A DNA stretch of 64,000 nt from Pantoea cypripedii (GCF_011395035.1 NZ_CP024770.1:865670-929669); one strand, 5' to 3'; counted from the first letter of the stretch, positions 15,542 to 24,551 are shown. Numbers and translations are program-made. Notes: generated by a model not told the origin, from the sequence alone.

Positions 15542-16870
15542 ATGTCTGTTACATTTCATGACCTGACCGATTCTGACGTCTTACCCGAGCATCTGTTTAA
15601 ACGCACCGAGTCTGACCTGTCATTTTTCATCGAGAAAGTAAAACCGATCATTGAGGCGGTAAGAACCGAAGGCGACGAGGCGTTGATCCGCTTCGCCCGC
15701 GAGTTTGACGGTGTGCAGCCAGAGACCTTTTCCATCAAAGCAGAAGAACAGGAATTTGCAGACGCTTTCGCCCGGGTCGATGCGGATGTGATTGAATCGA
15801 TTCGTTTCTCGGTCGAAAACGTGCGCGCCTTTCATGAAGCGCAAAAGCCGGAAGAAATGTGGTGGAAGGAGATGCGTCCGGGGGCATTCGCTGGCGATCG
15901 CCATGTGCCGATTGATGCGGTGGCCTGCTACGTCCCGCGCGGGAAAGGGTCATTCCCCAGCGTGCTGATCATGACCACGGTTCCGGCGGTGGTGGCCGGT
16001 GTGCCCCTGCCGATAGTGATCACCCCGCCAGGACCAGACGGCAAAGTCGATGACGCAACCTTGATTGCCGCACGCCTGGTGGGCATCAAAGATGTCTATA
16101 AATGTGGCGGCGCGCAGGGGGTGGCAGCGGTGGCTTACGGCACGGCATCGGTGCCGAAATGCCTGAAAATCGTCGGCCCGGGCAGCCCATGGGTAGTGGC
16201 GGCGAAACGCCAGTTATCCAACCTGATTGATCCCGGCATCCCGGCAGGACCGAGCGAAAGCCTGATTCTGACGGATGATTCGGTGAATGGGGCGCTGGCG
16301 GCGCTGGACCTGCTGATCGAGTCGGAACACGGCCCGGATTCCTCGGCATATCTGGTGACCTCCAGCCGTCGTGTCGCGGAAGAAGCCATTGCCGCGCTGC
16401 CTGGTTACTGGGACAAAATTGGCGAGCAACGGGCCGGGTTCTCACAGAAGGTGCTGTGCGGCACCCACGGTGGCGTGGTGCTGACAAAGGATTTTGCGAC
16501 GGCGATTGAGTTTGTGAACCAGTATGCCCCGGAGCACCTTGAGGTGCTGGCGCATGAACCGATGGATGTGATGATGAAGATTCGTAACGCCGGTGAAATC
16601 TTACTGGGCGAGCATTCACCGATTGTGCTGGGCAACTTTGTGCTGGGTCCGAATGCGGTGCTGCCGACCAACAGCGCCGCCAAAACCAACGGCCCACTTT
16701 CGGTGTTTGATTACATGAAGCGGGTCTCCATTGCCTATGTCACCAGCCGGGGTTATCAGGAACTGGCACCGAAAGCGAAACGCTTTGCTGAATACGAAGG
16801 CTTCCCCGGTCATGCGCTGGCCGTTTCTGATATCCGTCAGACGCTGCTGAAGGGGAGCAAAAATGAGTGA
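15542..16870 (+). CDS. HisD-like NAD-dependent dehydrogenase, probably not histidinol-specific
   Basis: This 442-residue enzyme belongs to the histidinol dehydrogenase superfamily. The catalytic Glu-His pair is kept (YAPEHLEV). Compared with E. coli HisD, His262 (SEHGPDS) and the C-terminal zinc histidine (PGHALAV) are kept, but Gln259 is Glu and Asp360 is Asn (SPIVLGNFVLG). Loss of two of four zinc ligands, and its place in a transport operon rather than a his operon, argue against a biosynthetic role. Catabolic homologues include HpsN, which oxidises sulfopropanediol to sulfolactate. ATG 15542, with AAGGGA upstream, is the start. An alcohol-to-acid oxidation of the imported solute is the likely step. 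Confidence 0.88.
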   Translation: MSVTFHDLTDSDVLPEHLFKRTESDLSFFIEKVKPIIEAVRTEGDEALIRFAREFDGVQPETFSIKAEEQEFADAFARVDADVIESIRFSVENVRAFHEAQKPEEMWWKEMRPGAFAGDRHVPIDAVACYVPRGKGSFPSVLIMTTVPAVVAGVPLPIVITPPGPDGKVDDATLIAARLVGIKDVYKCGGAQGVAAVAYGTASVPKCLKIVGPGSPWVVAAKRQLSNLIDPGIPAGPSESLILTDDSVNGALAALDLLIESEHGPDSSAYLVTSSRRVAEEAIAALPGYWDKIGEQRAGFSQKVLCGTHGGVVLTKDFATAIEFVNQYAPEHLEVLAHEPMDVMMKIRNAGEILLGEHSPIVLGNFVLGPNAVLPTNSAAKTNGPLSVFDYMKRVSIAYVTSRGYQELAPKAKRFAEYEGFPGHALAVSDIRQTLLKGSKNE

Positions 16871-18152
16871 ATCCTCCCGCCCGCCGTTAGCGGCTGAGGC
16901 CCGCCGCCTGACACACCTTGGTCAGTGGGAACAGGCGCGTGAGAAACTCAGTCAATTGATCGCCGAGGTGACGGGGGTGAACACCGCCGCGCTTGAGATC
17001 AACCGGGATCAGTACAGCCTGAACTCGCTGAATGGACGTGTCTCTTTGGTGGATGGCCGCACGCTGTTTTTCAAATATCACCATGAAGAAGGGGAAGAAC
17101 AGACTATTCAGGAATACTATCGGGCCGAGCTGTTACGTGACCACGGTTTTGAGGTCGATGTCCCCGTTTACGCCTGCGGTGAACCCGGACGGCAGATCCT
17201 GTTGTATCCGCTGCGTGATGACCAACGGCTGGCGGATGTCTGCCGTGCGATTGAGACCGACTCCGCATGGCAGCAGATCGAGCCTGTCGTTGCGGCGCAG
17301 CGTCGTGCCGATCAGGCGATTATTGCCCATACGCTGCCGACGTTGCGGATGGGTACCACCGCCGAAGTGGAGGCCGAATCCATCCATCAGCTGTTCTGGA
17401 ACCGGCTGGTCTCCCCCGGCCATGATATTGGTCTGGGTGGTCGTGTCGCCAGCTTTTATGTCGATCAGACCTTCACCCTCGGTGAGATGCAGCTGGACTG
17501 GTCGACCCTGAGTCGGCTGCACTGGCGGGTCAATGGAGTTTCGTATCAGCAAAGTCTGCGCGATCTGTTCCTGGCGGCGGGCCGTGTGCTGGCTCCTGCG
17601 GCGCTGGCCCGGCACGGTGTGGTGGTGGCGCATGGCGATGCGCACAATGCCAACGTCTGGTATGAAACCCATCACGCCCAGCCGAAGCTGGTCAGTTTTG
17701 ATCCGGCTTTTGCGGGGAGCAGCATTCCGGCGTTGCTGGCGGAGATTAAAGCCACCTTCCACAACATTTTTGCCCATCCCTGCTGGCTGTATGAACCGGC
17801 TGATGCGGCCGATCGTTACCAGGTCAGCGTGCGGCGTGATGGCGATACGCTGGAGGTCAATCATAACTGGGATCTGTCGCCGCTACGTGCCGCCTTCCTG
17901 CAAAGTAAAGGGGAACTCTACTGGCAACCTTTGCTGGCCGAGCTGAAGAAGAAAGGTTGGCTGCCTGCCAACTGGCAACAGATTATGCGTCTGGCATTGT
18001 TCTGCTGTCCGACGCTGGTGATGAACCTGCGCGCCGGTTCTGCGAGCAATCACAATCCCACCAGCTCGGCGATCGGTTTCTCGATCGCCATGATGCTGGG
18101 CTGTGGTGGGGATGATGACTTCAGCCAATGGCTGGATGGCCTGCTGACTTAA
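16863..18152 (+). CDS. APH-fold small-molecule kinase
   Basis: This 429-residue phosphotransferase has the aminoglycoside-phosphotransferase/choline kinase fold. The catalytic loop VVAHGDAHNANVWY (about residues 256-269) contains the HGDxHxxN motif, and FDPAFAG a few residues later supplies the metal-binding Asp. A lysine in TLFFKYHHEEG near residue 70 could contact ATP. The protein is about 100 residues longer than typical APH enzymes. It overlaps the HisD-like gene by 8 bases, so the two products are made together, which suggests the kinase acts on a pathway intermediate rather than on an antibiotic. The substrate is unknown. Confidence 0.82.
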   Translation: MSESSRPPLAAEARRLTHLGQWEQAREKLSQLIAEVTGVNTAALEINRDQYSLNSLNGRVSLVDGRTLFFKYHHEEGEEQTIQEYYRAELLRDHGFEVDVPVYACGEPGRQILLYPLRDDQRLADVCRAIETDSAWQQIEPVVAAQRRADQAIIAHTLPTLRMGTTAEVEAESIHQLFWNRLVSPGHDIGLGGRVASFYVDQTFTLGEMQLDWSTLSRLHWRVNGVSYQQSLRDLFLAAGRVLAPAALARHGVVVAHGDAHNANVWYETHHAQPKLVSFDPAFAGSSIPALLAEIKATFHNIFAHPCWLYEPADAADRYQVSVRRDGDTLEVNHNWDLSPLRAAFLQSKGELYWQPLLAELKKKGWLPANWQQIMRLALFCCPTLVMNLRAGSASNHNPTSSAIGFSIAMMLGCGGDDDFSQWLDGLLT

Positions 18153-18167
18153 AACGGTGATCAAACT

Positions 18168-18929
18168 ATGAATGTGTTATCCACCTTTTCCCTCGCAGGC
18201 AAACGTGCGCTGGTGACGGGGGCCACGCGCGGCATTGGTTTTGCGCTCGCCAGGGCTTTGCTGCAAGCCGGGGCCAGCGTGATCATTACCGGACGCCAGC
18301 AGAGCACCCTGACTCAGGCGGTGAGTTTATTGCGCGAGGAAAGTGACAATGTCACCGGATTACTACTGGATGTCACCCAAACGCCGCAGATTGCGCAGTC
18401 GATCGCCGCGGTCGGCAACATTGATATCCTGGTCAACAACGCGGGTACTGAACAGGTTTGCCCGTCACTTGAGGCTGACGAAGCGCTGTGGGATACCATC
18501 GTTGGCACCAACCTGAAAGGGGCATTTTTCTGTGCTCAGGCGGCAGCAAAAGGGATGGCTGCCTCGGGTGCCGGCGGGGTGATTATCAATCTTTGCTCGT
18601 TAACCAGCTGTGTGGGTGTACCGGGCGCAGCAGCCTATGGCAGCTCCAAGTCCGGGCTGGTGGGGCTGACCCGTACCCTCAGCACCGAGTGGGCAGGGCA
18701 TAATATCCGCGTAAATGGTATTGGTCCGGGCTATTTCGCAACCGACATGACGCAGGTGTTCTATCAGGATGAGCAATGGCGTAACGCCATGCAGCAAAAA
18801 ATCCCCCTTGGACGCTTTGGTGAACTGGATGACCTCGCCGGCAGCGTGGTGTTCCTCAGTTCAGATGCCGCTCGCTACATTACCGGGCAGATTCTGTATG
18901 TTGATGGCGGGTATCTTGCGGCGATTTAA
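18168..18929 (+). CDS. Short-chain dehydrogenase/reductase, gluconate 5-dehydrogenase-like
   Basis: This is a 253-residue classical SDR. The NAD(P) loop is TGATRGIG, the structural motif is NNAGTEQ, and the catalytic triad is Ser (in INLCSLTSC), Tyr and Lys (YGSSKSG). The IRVNGIGPGYFATDM segment is typical of the FabG/IdnO branch. It is the last gene of the ABC-HisD-kinase operon, 15 bases after the kinase, and should interconvert a secondary alcohol and a ketone. In sulfopropanediol catabolism SDR enzymes (HpsO/HpsP) work beside HpsN, which makes this pairing suggestive. Confidence 0.9.
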   Translation: MNVLSTFSLAGKRALVTGATRGIGFALARALLQAGASVIITGRQQSTLTQAVSLLREESDNVTGLLLDVTQTPQIAQSIAAVGNIDILVNNAGTEQVCPSLEADEALWDTIVGTNLKGAFFCAQAAAKGMAASGAGGVIINLCSLTSCVGVPGAAAYGSSKSGLVGLTRTLSTEWAGHNIRVNGIGPGYFATDMTQVFYQDEQWRNAMQQKIPLGRFGELDDLAGSVVFLSSDAARYITGQILYVDGGYLAAI

Positions 18930-19029
18930 GGGCAGCGTGCCTGAATGACAGAAAAACGGAGTAAGGATGTTATTATTCAGGCCAGACGTTGCAGGTAGCA
19001 ACGGACACAGACCTTAATGGGGATGACCT

Positions 19030-19275
19030 ATGAACCAGGAAGTACCACTGAAATTTTATGACATCGTTGATGAGTATGCGACGGAAACAGCAAAGCCGGT
19101 AAGCGAGTCCGAACATGATGCTCTGGCGCGCTATTTTCAGCTGCTGATTACCCGCTTAACCAATAACGAAGAAATCAGTGAAGATGCCCAAAGAGAGATG
19201 GCCAGTGAAGCGGGGATCGACCCGCTGCGTATTGATGACATCGCTGAGTTTCTGAATCAATGGGGCAATGAATAA
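19030..19275 (+). CDS. Small acidic protein of unknown function
   Basis: This is an 81-residue, strongly acidic, helical protein (FYDIVDEYATETAKPVSESE at the start, FLNQWGNE at the end) preceded by GGGGATG. It resembles small cytoplasmic proteins of enterobacteria, but I cannot assign a family. It stands alone between the SDR gene and a hairpin that may end its transcript. Confidence 0.65.
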   Translation: MNQEVPLKFYDIVDEYATETAKPVSESEHDALARYFQLLITRLTNNEEISEDAQREMASEAGIDPLRIDDIAEFLNQWGNE

Positions 19276-19294
19276 CGCCTGTTGAAACGGTTAT

Positions 19295-19325
19295 GTCCGC
19301 TTCTGGCTCATTGCCATAAGCGGAC
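19295..19325. repeat. Inverted repeat GTCCGCTT / AAGCGGAC
   Basis: An 8-bp perfect inverted repeat with a 15-base loop lies just after the small acidic gene. No T-run follows on either strand, so it is not a standard terminator; it may be a transcript-end hairpin or a dispersed palindrome. Confidence 0.6.
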
Positions 19326-19462
19326 GTTGCGCCTGTCCCGGCCAACAGATAGAAATTGCCTTGCAAAAGATAACAACTGGAAATGAACTTCTGTTTTCAC
19401 TCTGTGCCGGGACATGTGATTTTAGGTTGTATTATGTTGCCTGGAATCCGCTAAGGTAAAAA

Positions 19463-20404
19463 ATGGAAAAACCATTTTTTCGCGCAAATCTGTTCTCGCT
19501 CGTTATCGGTACGGTGAGCGTCATTTATTTTGTCGAAAGCCATCAGCCTGATTTGTTTAAAGCCACGGCAAAACCGACGCCTCAAAGCCAGCAAATTACG
19601 GTCAGCGCGGCGACAGACGGCACTGTTGAGCAGATCCCTGTGATCAAGGGCGAACATGTCACGTTAAACACGCCACTCGTGTTGTTCTCTAACGAAAACA
19701 GCCAGGCCCTGAAAGGGACTCAGCTCGTCAGCGAACAGTTAAAACTCGAACAAACCAGCCTGCTTCAGGACATTCAACATACCCAACAGATTGCCCTTCA
19801 GCAGGCCAGCGACAACCGCTTCGAGAAAATCATGCTTAACGGACAGCTGGAACAACTTTTAGAGCAAACTAAAATCGAGTCGTCGCAAATCAGCATGGCG
19901 CAGAATCTGGTGAACAAGTGGCGTCCCTTGCTGGCAAAGGGATATGTCTCAACGCTCCAGTTTGAGCAGGAACAGTCGATCGTGTGGGGCTATGAGAGTC
20001 AGTACCGGTCATTACTGCAACAACAGTATGGCACCCGGCAGCAGCTCATCGAGTTGAATGACCAACAGCTTCAGTTACCTCTGGCAACAGCCGTTAAAAT
20101 CAACGTACTGCGGCGGCAGCTGGCGCAGGTAAATGAAAACCTCGAACAAAATGAAAACACGCCACAGCGGGCGGTGTATACACTTTCCGCCGGTACGGTA
20201 ACCTCCGTTCTTGCCAAAGCGGGTGATGCTATGACCATCGGGCAACCGCTATTGACTATCGAACCGGATCACCAACAGGGCATTGTCACTGGCCAGATAA
20301 CGCAGAGAAACAGTGACGTTGCGCCGCGTTATCAGAAAATAAACGACCAGACAGGCAATACCTCAAACATCCCACATCACAAAGTTTCAGCTCATAAAGT
20401 GTAA
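19463..20404 (+). CDS. HlyD/CvaA-like membrane fusion protein, C-terminally shortened
   Basis: This 313-residue protein has an N-terminal membrane anchor (about 10-27), a first lipoyl half (ITVSAATDGTVEQIPVIKGE), a long Gln- and Glu-rich coiled-coil hairpin (about 85-225) and a second lipoyl half (YTLSAGTVTSVLAKAGDA). This is the layout of adaptors of type I and bacteriocin exporters. The beta-barrel domain and C-terminal tail that should follow (another 100 or so residues in CvaA) are missing: the sequence ends in a low-complexity tail, ITQRNSDVAPRYQKINDQTG. No export ATPase lies nearby. It is probably a decayed remnant of a peptide-export locus, though a shortened functional form cannot be excluded. 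Confidence 0.75.
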   Translation: MEKPFFRANLFSLVIGTVSVIYFVESHQPDLFKATAKPTPQSQQITVSAATDGTVEQIPVIKGEHVTLNTPLVLFSNENSQALKGTQLVSEQLKLEQTSLLQDIQHTQQIALQQASDNRFEKIMLNGQLEQLLEQTKIESSQISMAQNLVNKWRPLLAKGYVSTLQFEQEQSIVWGYESQYRSLLQQQYGTRQQLIELNDQQLQLPLATAVKINVLRRQLAQVNENLEQNENTPQRAVYTLSAGTVTSVLAKAGDAMTIGQPLLTIEPDHQQGIVTGQITQRNSDVAPRYQKINDQTGNTSNIPHHKVSAHKV

Positions 20405-20495
20405 TCTGCTGTCACGCAATCATGATTTGAGTGTGCTATGCATAAGGTTTTCTCCCCCCCTGATAACCCCTTACCTGACTGCCAGAGGAGTCAAC

Positions 20496-20945
20496 TTGAG
20501 CTACGTCACTGAGATGCGCAACATGATTGGTCATCGTATGCTTTTGCTCGCGGGTGCCAATGTCATCATTGTCCGTAACGACGGACATATCTTGCTTCAG
20601 CAGCGTAAAGACGGTAGCTGGGGGCTGCCGGGTGGTTTGCTTGAGGTCGGGGAATCACTGGAACAAACCGCCATTCGGGAAGTGAAAGAAGAGACCAACC
20701 TCGACATTAAGTCACTCAATTTTCTAAAGGTTTTTTCCGGGCAGGACTACTGCTTCATTCTGCATAACAAAGATGAAATTAATGTCATCACCGCGTTGTA
20801 TTTTACTGAGCAATGGACAGGTGAATTAATTAACGATCCCACAGAAGGTCTGGCACTGGAATTTTTCCCCCTCAGCCAGTTACCTTCGCCAATGAATGAA
20901 GAATATGTCACGTACATCAGATTTTTCAGTCATCGTAAAACCTGA
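20496..20945 (+). CDS. NUDIX hydrolase
   Basis: This 149-residue enzyme of the pyrophosphohydrolase family has a complete Nudix box, GGLLEVGESLEQTAIREVKE and the following ETNL, with the metal-binding REVKEE core. I place the start at TTG 20496 because AGAGGAG lies 5 bases before it and the protein then begins SYVTEMRNMIGHR, the usual short N-terminal helix; the upstream ATG at 20427 lacks a ribosome-binding site. The branch acts on nucleoside diphosphate derivatives or ADP-ribose-like compounds; the substrate is not predictable. Confidence 0.85.
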   Translation: MSYVTEMRNMIGHRMLLLAGANVIIVRNDGHILLQQRKDGSWGLPGGLLEVGESLEQTAIREVKEETNLDIKSLNFLKVFSGQDYCFILHNKDEINVITALYFTEQWTGELINDPTEGLALEFFPLSQLPSPMNEEYVTYIRFFSHRKT

Positions 20946-21122
20946 TCGCCTGCGCCACGGAGAGTGCTTTTGCGCCAGTCTCAGGGCGGAAGCAGCAGAC
21001 CGGCCATTCGCACAGTAGAAATTTATCGTCCAGACTTACCCCAAAGACGTAGTTTGTGCAGGCATTGTGCTTTACACTGCGCGCTGCAAAATCTGAGTAG
21101 ATAAACAATTAAGTAGGCGGTA

Positions 21123-21608
21123 ATGGCGATGAAAGGCACGATCACAACCTGGTTTCAGGATAAAGGTTTTGGGTTTATCAAAGATGAAAATGGTGAGAAC
21201 CGCTATTTTCATGTGATTAAGGTCGCCAACCCTGATTTGATTAAGAAAAATGCAGCGGTGACTTTTGAGCCAACCACCAATAACAAGGGCTTGTCAGCCT
21301 ATGCGGTGAAAGTCGTACCGGAAAGCAAGTACATCTTTATTGCGGGCGAGCGCATTAAGCTCACGTCGATCAAGTCTTACCTGGTTTACAGCGAAGAAGT
21401 CCCTGCCGACACCCGCATTGATAAAGAAAATGCTTTGTTGTCTGTGGGGGTACTGATGAAGAGTATCCGGCCGAAATCATCCGCTGAACCGGGTGAGATG
21501 CGCTCACAGAAGAAACTGGCGATCACCACTTTCCAGGGAACGACGTTAATCTTTTCGGAAGATGAGATAGATGTGGAAGCTACGGTAAAAATGCTCAAGC
21601 TGAAATAA
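21123..21608 (+). CDS. Cold-shock-domain protein with C-terminal extension
   Basis: This is a 161-residue protein. Residues 1-65 form a CspA-like OB-fold (GTITTWFQDKGFGFI) with RNP1 KGFGFI and an RNP2-like RYFHV in place of the usual VFVHF. Residues 75-161 are an extra domain of unknown type, with strands around KYIFIAGERIKLTSIKSYLV and a helical end. Ordinary Csp proteins are about 70 residues, so this is a two-domain variant, perhaps binding RNA and sensing something else. It is transcribed alone. Confidence 0.8.
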   Translation: MAMKGTITTWFQDKGFGFIKDENGENRYFHVIKVANPDLIKKNAAVTFEPTTNNKGLSAYAVKVVPESKYIFIAGERIKLTSIKSYLVYSEEVPADTRIDKENALLSVGVLMKSIRPKSSAEPGEMRSQKKLAITTFQGTTLIFSEDEIDVEATVKMLKLK

Positions 21609-22174
21609 TCCTGACCGAGCCGGTGCCGGGACCCTGCGTGATTTGTCGCGTGGTTTCGGCCTCAATGAGTCGATATAGCAGGCCTTTCCCTCAGCGTTAA
21701 CCCCTCCAGCATGATGTTGTCCACCACATGCCCGCCAGCCGTCGCCCGGTTGTAAACCGACACGTAACAGGGCCAGCGTATTCTATCATCGCGTAAACTT
21801 ATACCTTCTGCGTCCGGCCTGGTTAATTACGGCTACTTTTAGTGACAAGCCCGGTACATGAACCTGTCAGGAGGTTGATAAGGGGAGGGCATGCAGACAT
21901 TACCTGATACAAAATCGAAGGTCATCATTTTTTTTATCATAAAACACGACGAATAAGTGGACTCATTACCAGAAAATGTCTGCTACTAATCTGATTTATG
22001 GAAAATAACCTTCACTATCCTTATATAAAGGGCCACACTACCAACCAAATAAAAAGAAGTGTGCCAAAGAATGTGAAGTTAAGCAGCTTTTTAGCTAAAC
22101 AAAAACCATCCAGTCAATATACCTGTTACTCATAAAGAAACAATAAAAATAACTATGTATATGTGGGAAATAAA
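21609..22174. other. Long intergenic region, possible gene debris
   Basis: I see no complete gene here. On the minus strand, about 21668-21769, 33 codons read VSVYNRATAGGHVVDNIMLE and on to a stop, and look protein-like, but have neither a start signal nor a recognisable family; they may be the tail of a decayed gene. From about 21890 the sequence becomes AT-rich, matching the Wzx/TupA pair downstream, and must contain their promoter. Confidence 0.4.
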
Positions 22175-23419
22175 ATGTACTCTAACGCGATATGGATCAT
22201 GCTGGAAAAGTCAGTCAACATTATTGGCCTGCTATTTATCAATTCACTTATGGCAAAATATGTTGGCCCTGATAATTTTGGCAAAATAAACATTTCAACA
22301 TCACTTTTTATATTCGTGCAGACATTATCATGGTTTGGTGGTCAGAATATTCTCTTTAAACGCATGAGCGAAAACACAAAGTCCGGAATCGCATTGGCTA
22401 TGAATACTCAGAACCAACGGCGAATTTTGTTTCTTCTGTCTTCAGCTGCAATTTTGATTTATTTGTATTTCTTTACTGACTCAATTGTATTTCTGTTTGG
22501 CGTAGCAAACTGCATTGCCACATACTATATTGTGATGGATTTCTTTTCCATCTATAACAACACCCAGTTGAAATCAAAAATAAACACCATAACAAATATA
22601 CTGGGGTTATCATTAGCGTTGTTGATTAGATTTAATATCTCATACTTCAAAATGCCAGTTTATTACTTTACCATACCCATTGTTATCATCCCGCTAGTCC
22701 CTTACATCATGCGGCTCATGTATTTTAAATACACCACCAAAGTAAAAGAAAACAGCAAGGGTGCGGGGGTATATAACCGATATATGCTGTACACTGGCGG
22801 GACGTTAATTTTATCAAGCTTATCTGTAGATATTTATACTCAGATATCGAGTATTTTTTTAACGAAAATACTTTCATACTCAAATTTGGGGATTTATAGC
22901 GTAGCATTATCAATGGGAAGCGCATGGTCATTTATTGTGCTGTCATTAATAACCAGCTTCTTCTCAAGGATATATAGTGAGAAAGATCAAATAACCGTCG
23001 AGAAGTTACTGATAAAAATAAATCGGATTGTAATCCTGGTTTCCCTGGTTGCTTTGAGTGGTTTCTATCTTGTTGGTGATTATTTTATACATTTATTATA
23101 TGGGGATAATTATATGTCCTCAGTGAATATCATCCCCATAATAATACTTGCCACTATGTTCTCTGCATTAGGAACAATTTGTTATAGATATATAATAAAA
23201 GAAGCGGGCTATAGTTACCTGGCTAAAAAAATGTTTTTATGTTGTATATTAACAGTACCATTATCATGGGTGATGATCAGTGCATTTGGAATTAATGGTG
23301 CGGCGTATTGCTTTTTGATCGTGGAGATTTTGTCCTGCACTTTACTTAATTACTTCTTCAGAAATAAAACAATCATTAAGATGCATCTTAATATTTTCAA
23401 TCCGAGGGTATTTAAATGA
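22175..23419 (+). CDS. Wzx-like polysaccharide flippase
   Basis: This 414-residue membrane protein of the MOP/polysaccharide transport family has about 12 hydrophobic segments. The start (WIMLEKSVNIIGLLFINSLM) and the YVGPDNFGKINISTSL loop are typical of O-antigen or exopolysaccharide flippases. It would move lipid-linked oligosaccharide units across the inner membrane. GTG at 22163 is possible, but ATG 22175 begins at the first conserved helix. The gene is much more AT-rich than its surroundings, as wzx genes usually are. Only one companion gene is present; no glycosyltransferase or polymerase adjoins. Confidence 0.88.
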   Translation: MYSNAIWIMLEKSVNIIGLLFINSLMAKYVGPDNFGKINISTSLFIFVQTLSWFGGQNILFKRMSENTKSGIALAMNTQNQRRILFLLSSAAILIYLYFFTDSIVFLFGVANCIATYYIVMDFFSIYNNTQLKSKINTITNILGLSLALLIRFNISYFKMPVYYFTIPIVIIPLVPYIMRLMYFKYTTKVKENSKGAGVYNRYMLYTGGTLILSSLSVDIYTQISSIFLTKILSYSNLGIYSVALSMGSAWSFIVLSLITSFFSRIYSEKDQITVEKLLIKINRIVILVSLVALSGFYLVGDYFIHLLYGDNYMSSVNIIPIIILATMFSALGTICYRYIIKEAGYSYLAKKMFLCCILTVPLSWVMISAFGINGAAYCFLIVEILSCTLLNYFFRNKTIIKMHLNIFNPRVFK

Positions 23420-24300
23420 GAATGATAAAACAAACAGTTAAGTCAGCCTTAAAACTGAGTGCTAACACTTTCCCGGAATTTTATGCTAAAACTCACTACT
23501 TCATCAGGTTCAAGAAAAAATTAAACCTAAGAAACCCAACCAGTTTTAATGAGAAAATACAATGGCTTAAGTTCAATGAACTCAATGGTGACATTTACAC
23601 GTTGTGCGCTGATAAATATAAGGTCAGGGAGTATGTTTCCGCTAAAGGGTGCGGTGAAATCCTTAATGTCCTCTACGGTGTGTATGATAACCCACAAGCT
23701 ATAGATTATGATGCGTTACCGGAAAGATTTGCACTTAAATGCAATCATGGAGCAGGCTATAACATAATATGTGATAATAAATCATCCATGGACATTGAAA
23801 AAACAAACAGAAAATTGAATGAATGGTTGAAGCAGGATTACTCGGCAAATTTTGTTGAGCCGCAGTATAAGAAAATCGAAAGAAAAATCTTATGTGAAAA
23901 ATACATTGAAAATGAACGCGGTGGTTTTCCTGATGATTATAAATTTTATTGTTTCAATGGTAAACCCTACGCGGTAATGGTTTGCATAGGGCGAGAAAAA
24001 GGAAAACCTAAGTTTTATTACTTTGATATGAACTGGAATCCGCTTCCTTTCGAAGATACTATCGAATTAATAAATGAAAACCATTATCCAGAGATGCCCG
24101 ATGGCTTTAATAAAATGAAAGAGTATGCTGTTAAATTATCCTCTGATTTTAAATTTGTCCGGGTTGATCTCTATCTCCTGAATGATGAGGTTATTTTTGG
24201 TGAACTAACATTTACCCCTTCCGCGGGACTGGATGTAGCCTTACAGGAAGCAGATGTGATTTTAGGCAGCCAACTTAACTTAGAGAGTAAAAAACGATAA
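23416..24300 (+). CDS. TupA-like ATP-grasp protein
   Basis: This 294-residue protein resembles the TupA-like ATP-grasp family found in polysaccharide gene clusters. Features are the opening KKLNLRNPTSFNEKIQWLK, the ADKYKVREYV segment, the glycine-rich ALKCNHGAGYNII loop, EKYIENERGGFPDDYKFYCF and the metal site FVRVDLYLLNDEVIFGELTF. Members probably ligate an amino acid or similar group to a glycan. It overlaps the flippase gene by 4 bases, so they form one AT-rich unit. The glycan it would modify is not encoded here. Confidence 0.85.
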   Translation: MRMIKQTVKSALKLSANTFPEFYAKTHYFIRFKKKLNLRNPTSFNEKIQWLKFNELNGDIYTLCADKYKVREYVSAKGCGEILNVLYGVYDNPQAIDYDALPERFALKCNHGAGYNIICDNKSSMDIEKTNRKLNEWLKQDYSANFVEPQYKKIERKILCEKYIENERGGFPDDYKFYCFNGKPYAVMVCIGREKGKPKFYYFDMNWNPLPFEDTIELINENHYPEMPDGFNKMKEYAVKLSSDFKFVRVDLYLLNDEVIFGELTFTPSAGLDVALQEADVILGSQLNLESKKR

Positions 24301-24551
24301 GCAGACTTACTTTTGCTATAAAGAACCGCATCACCCTTTGTCTGGCAGATCACAATAAATCCAGGTAATAAGCAACGATTAGTGATAATACTCACAAATT
24401 GACATTACCACCATCACTGATAAGTAGATGACCGGGTGGTCAGGTTGATAGTCACAAGTCGGCAATTTAGCGGTATGCCGCCTTGGTTAAAAAATTAAAA
24501 ATTTGACTTAGCGCGATATAGTGCAATGGCGAAATTTTCATCAGACTAGCA

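Noticed and set aside
16863..18152. Calling the APH-fold kinase an antibiotic-resistance gene
   Set aside because: It overlaps a dehydrogenase gene in a catabolic operon and is longer than resistance enzymes; a metabolic kinase is likelier.
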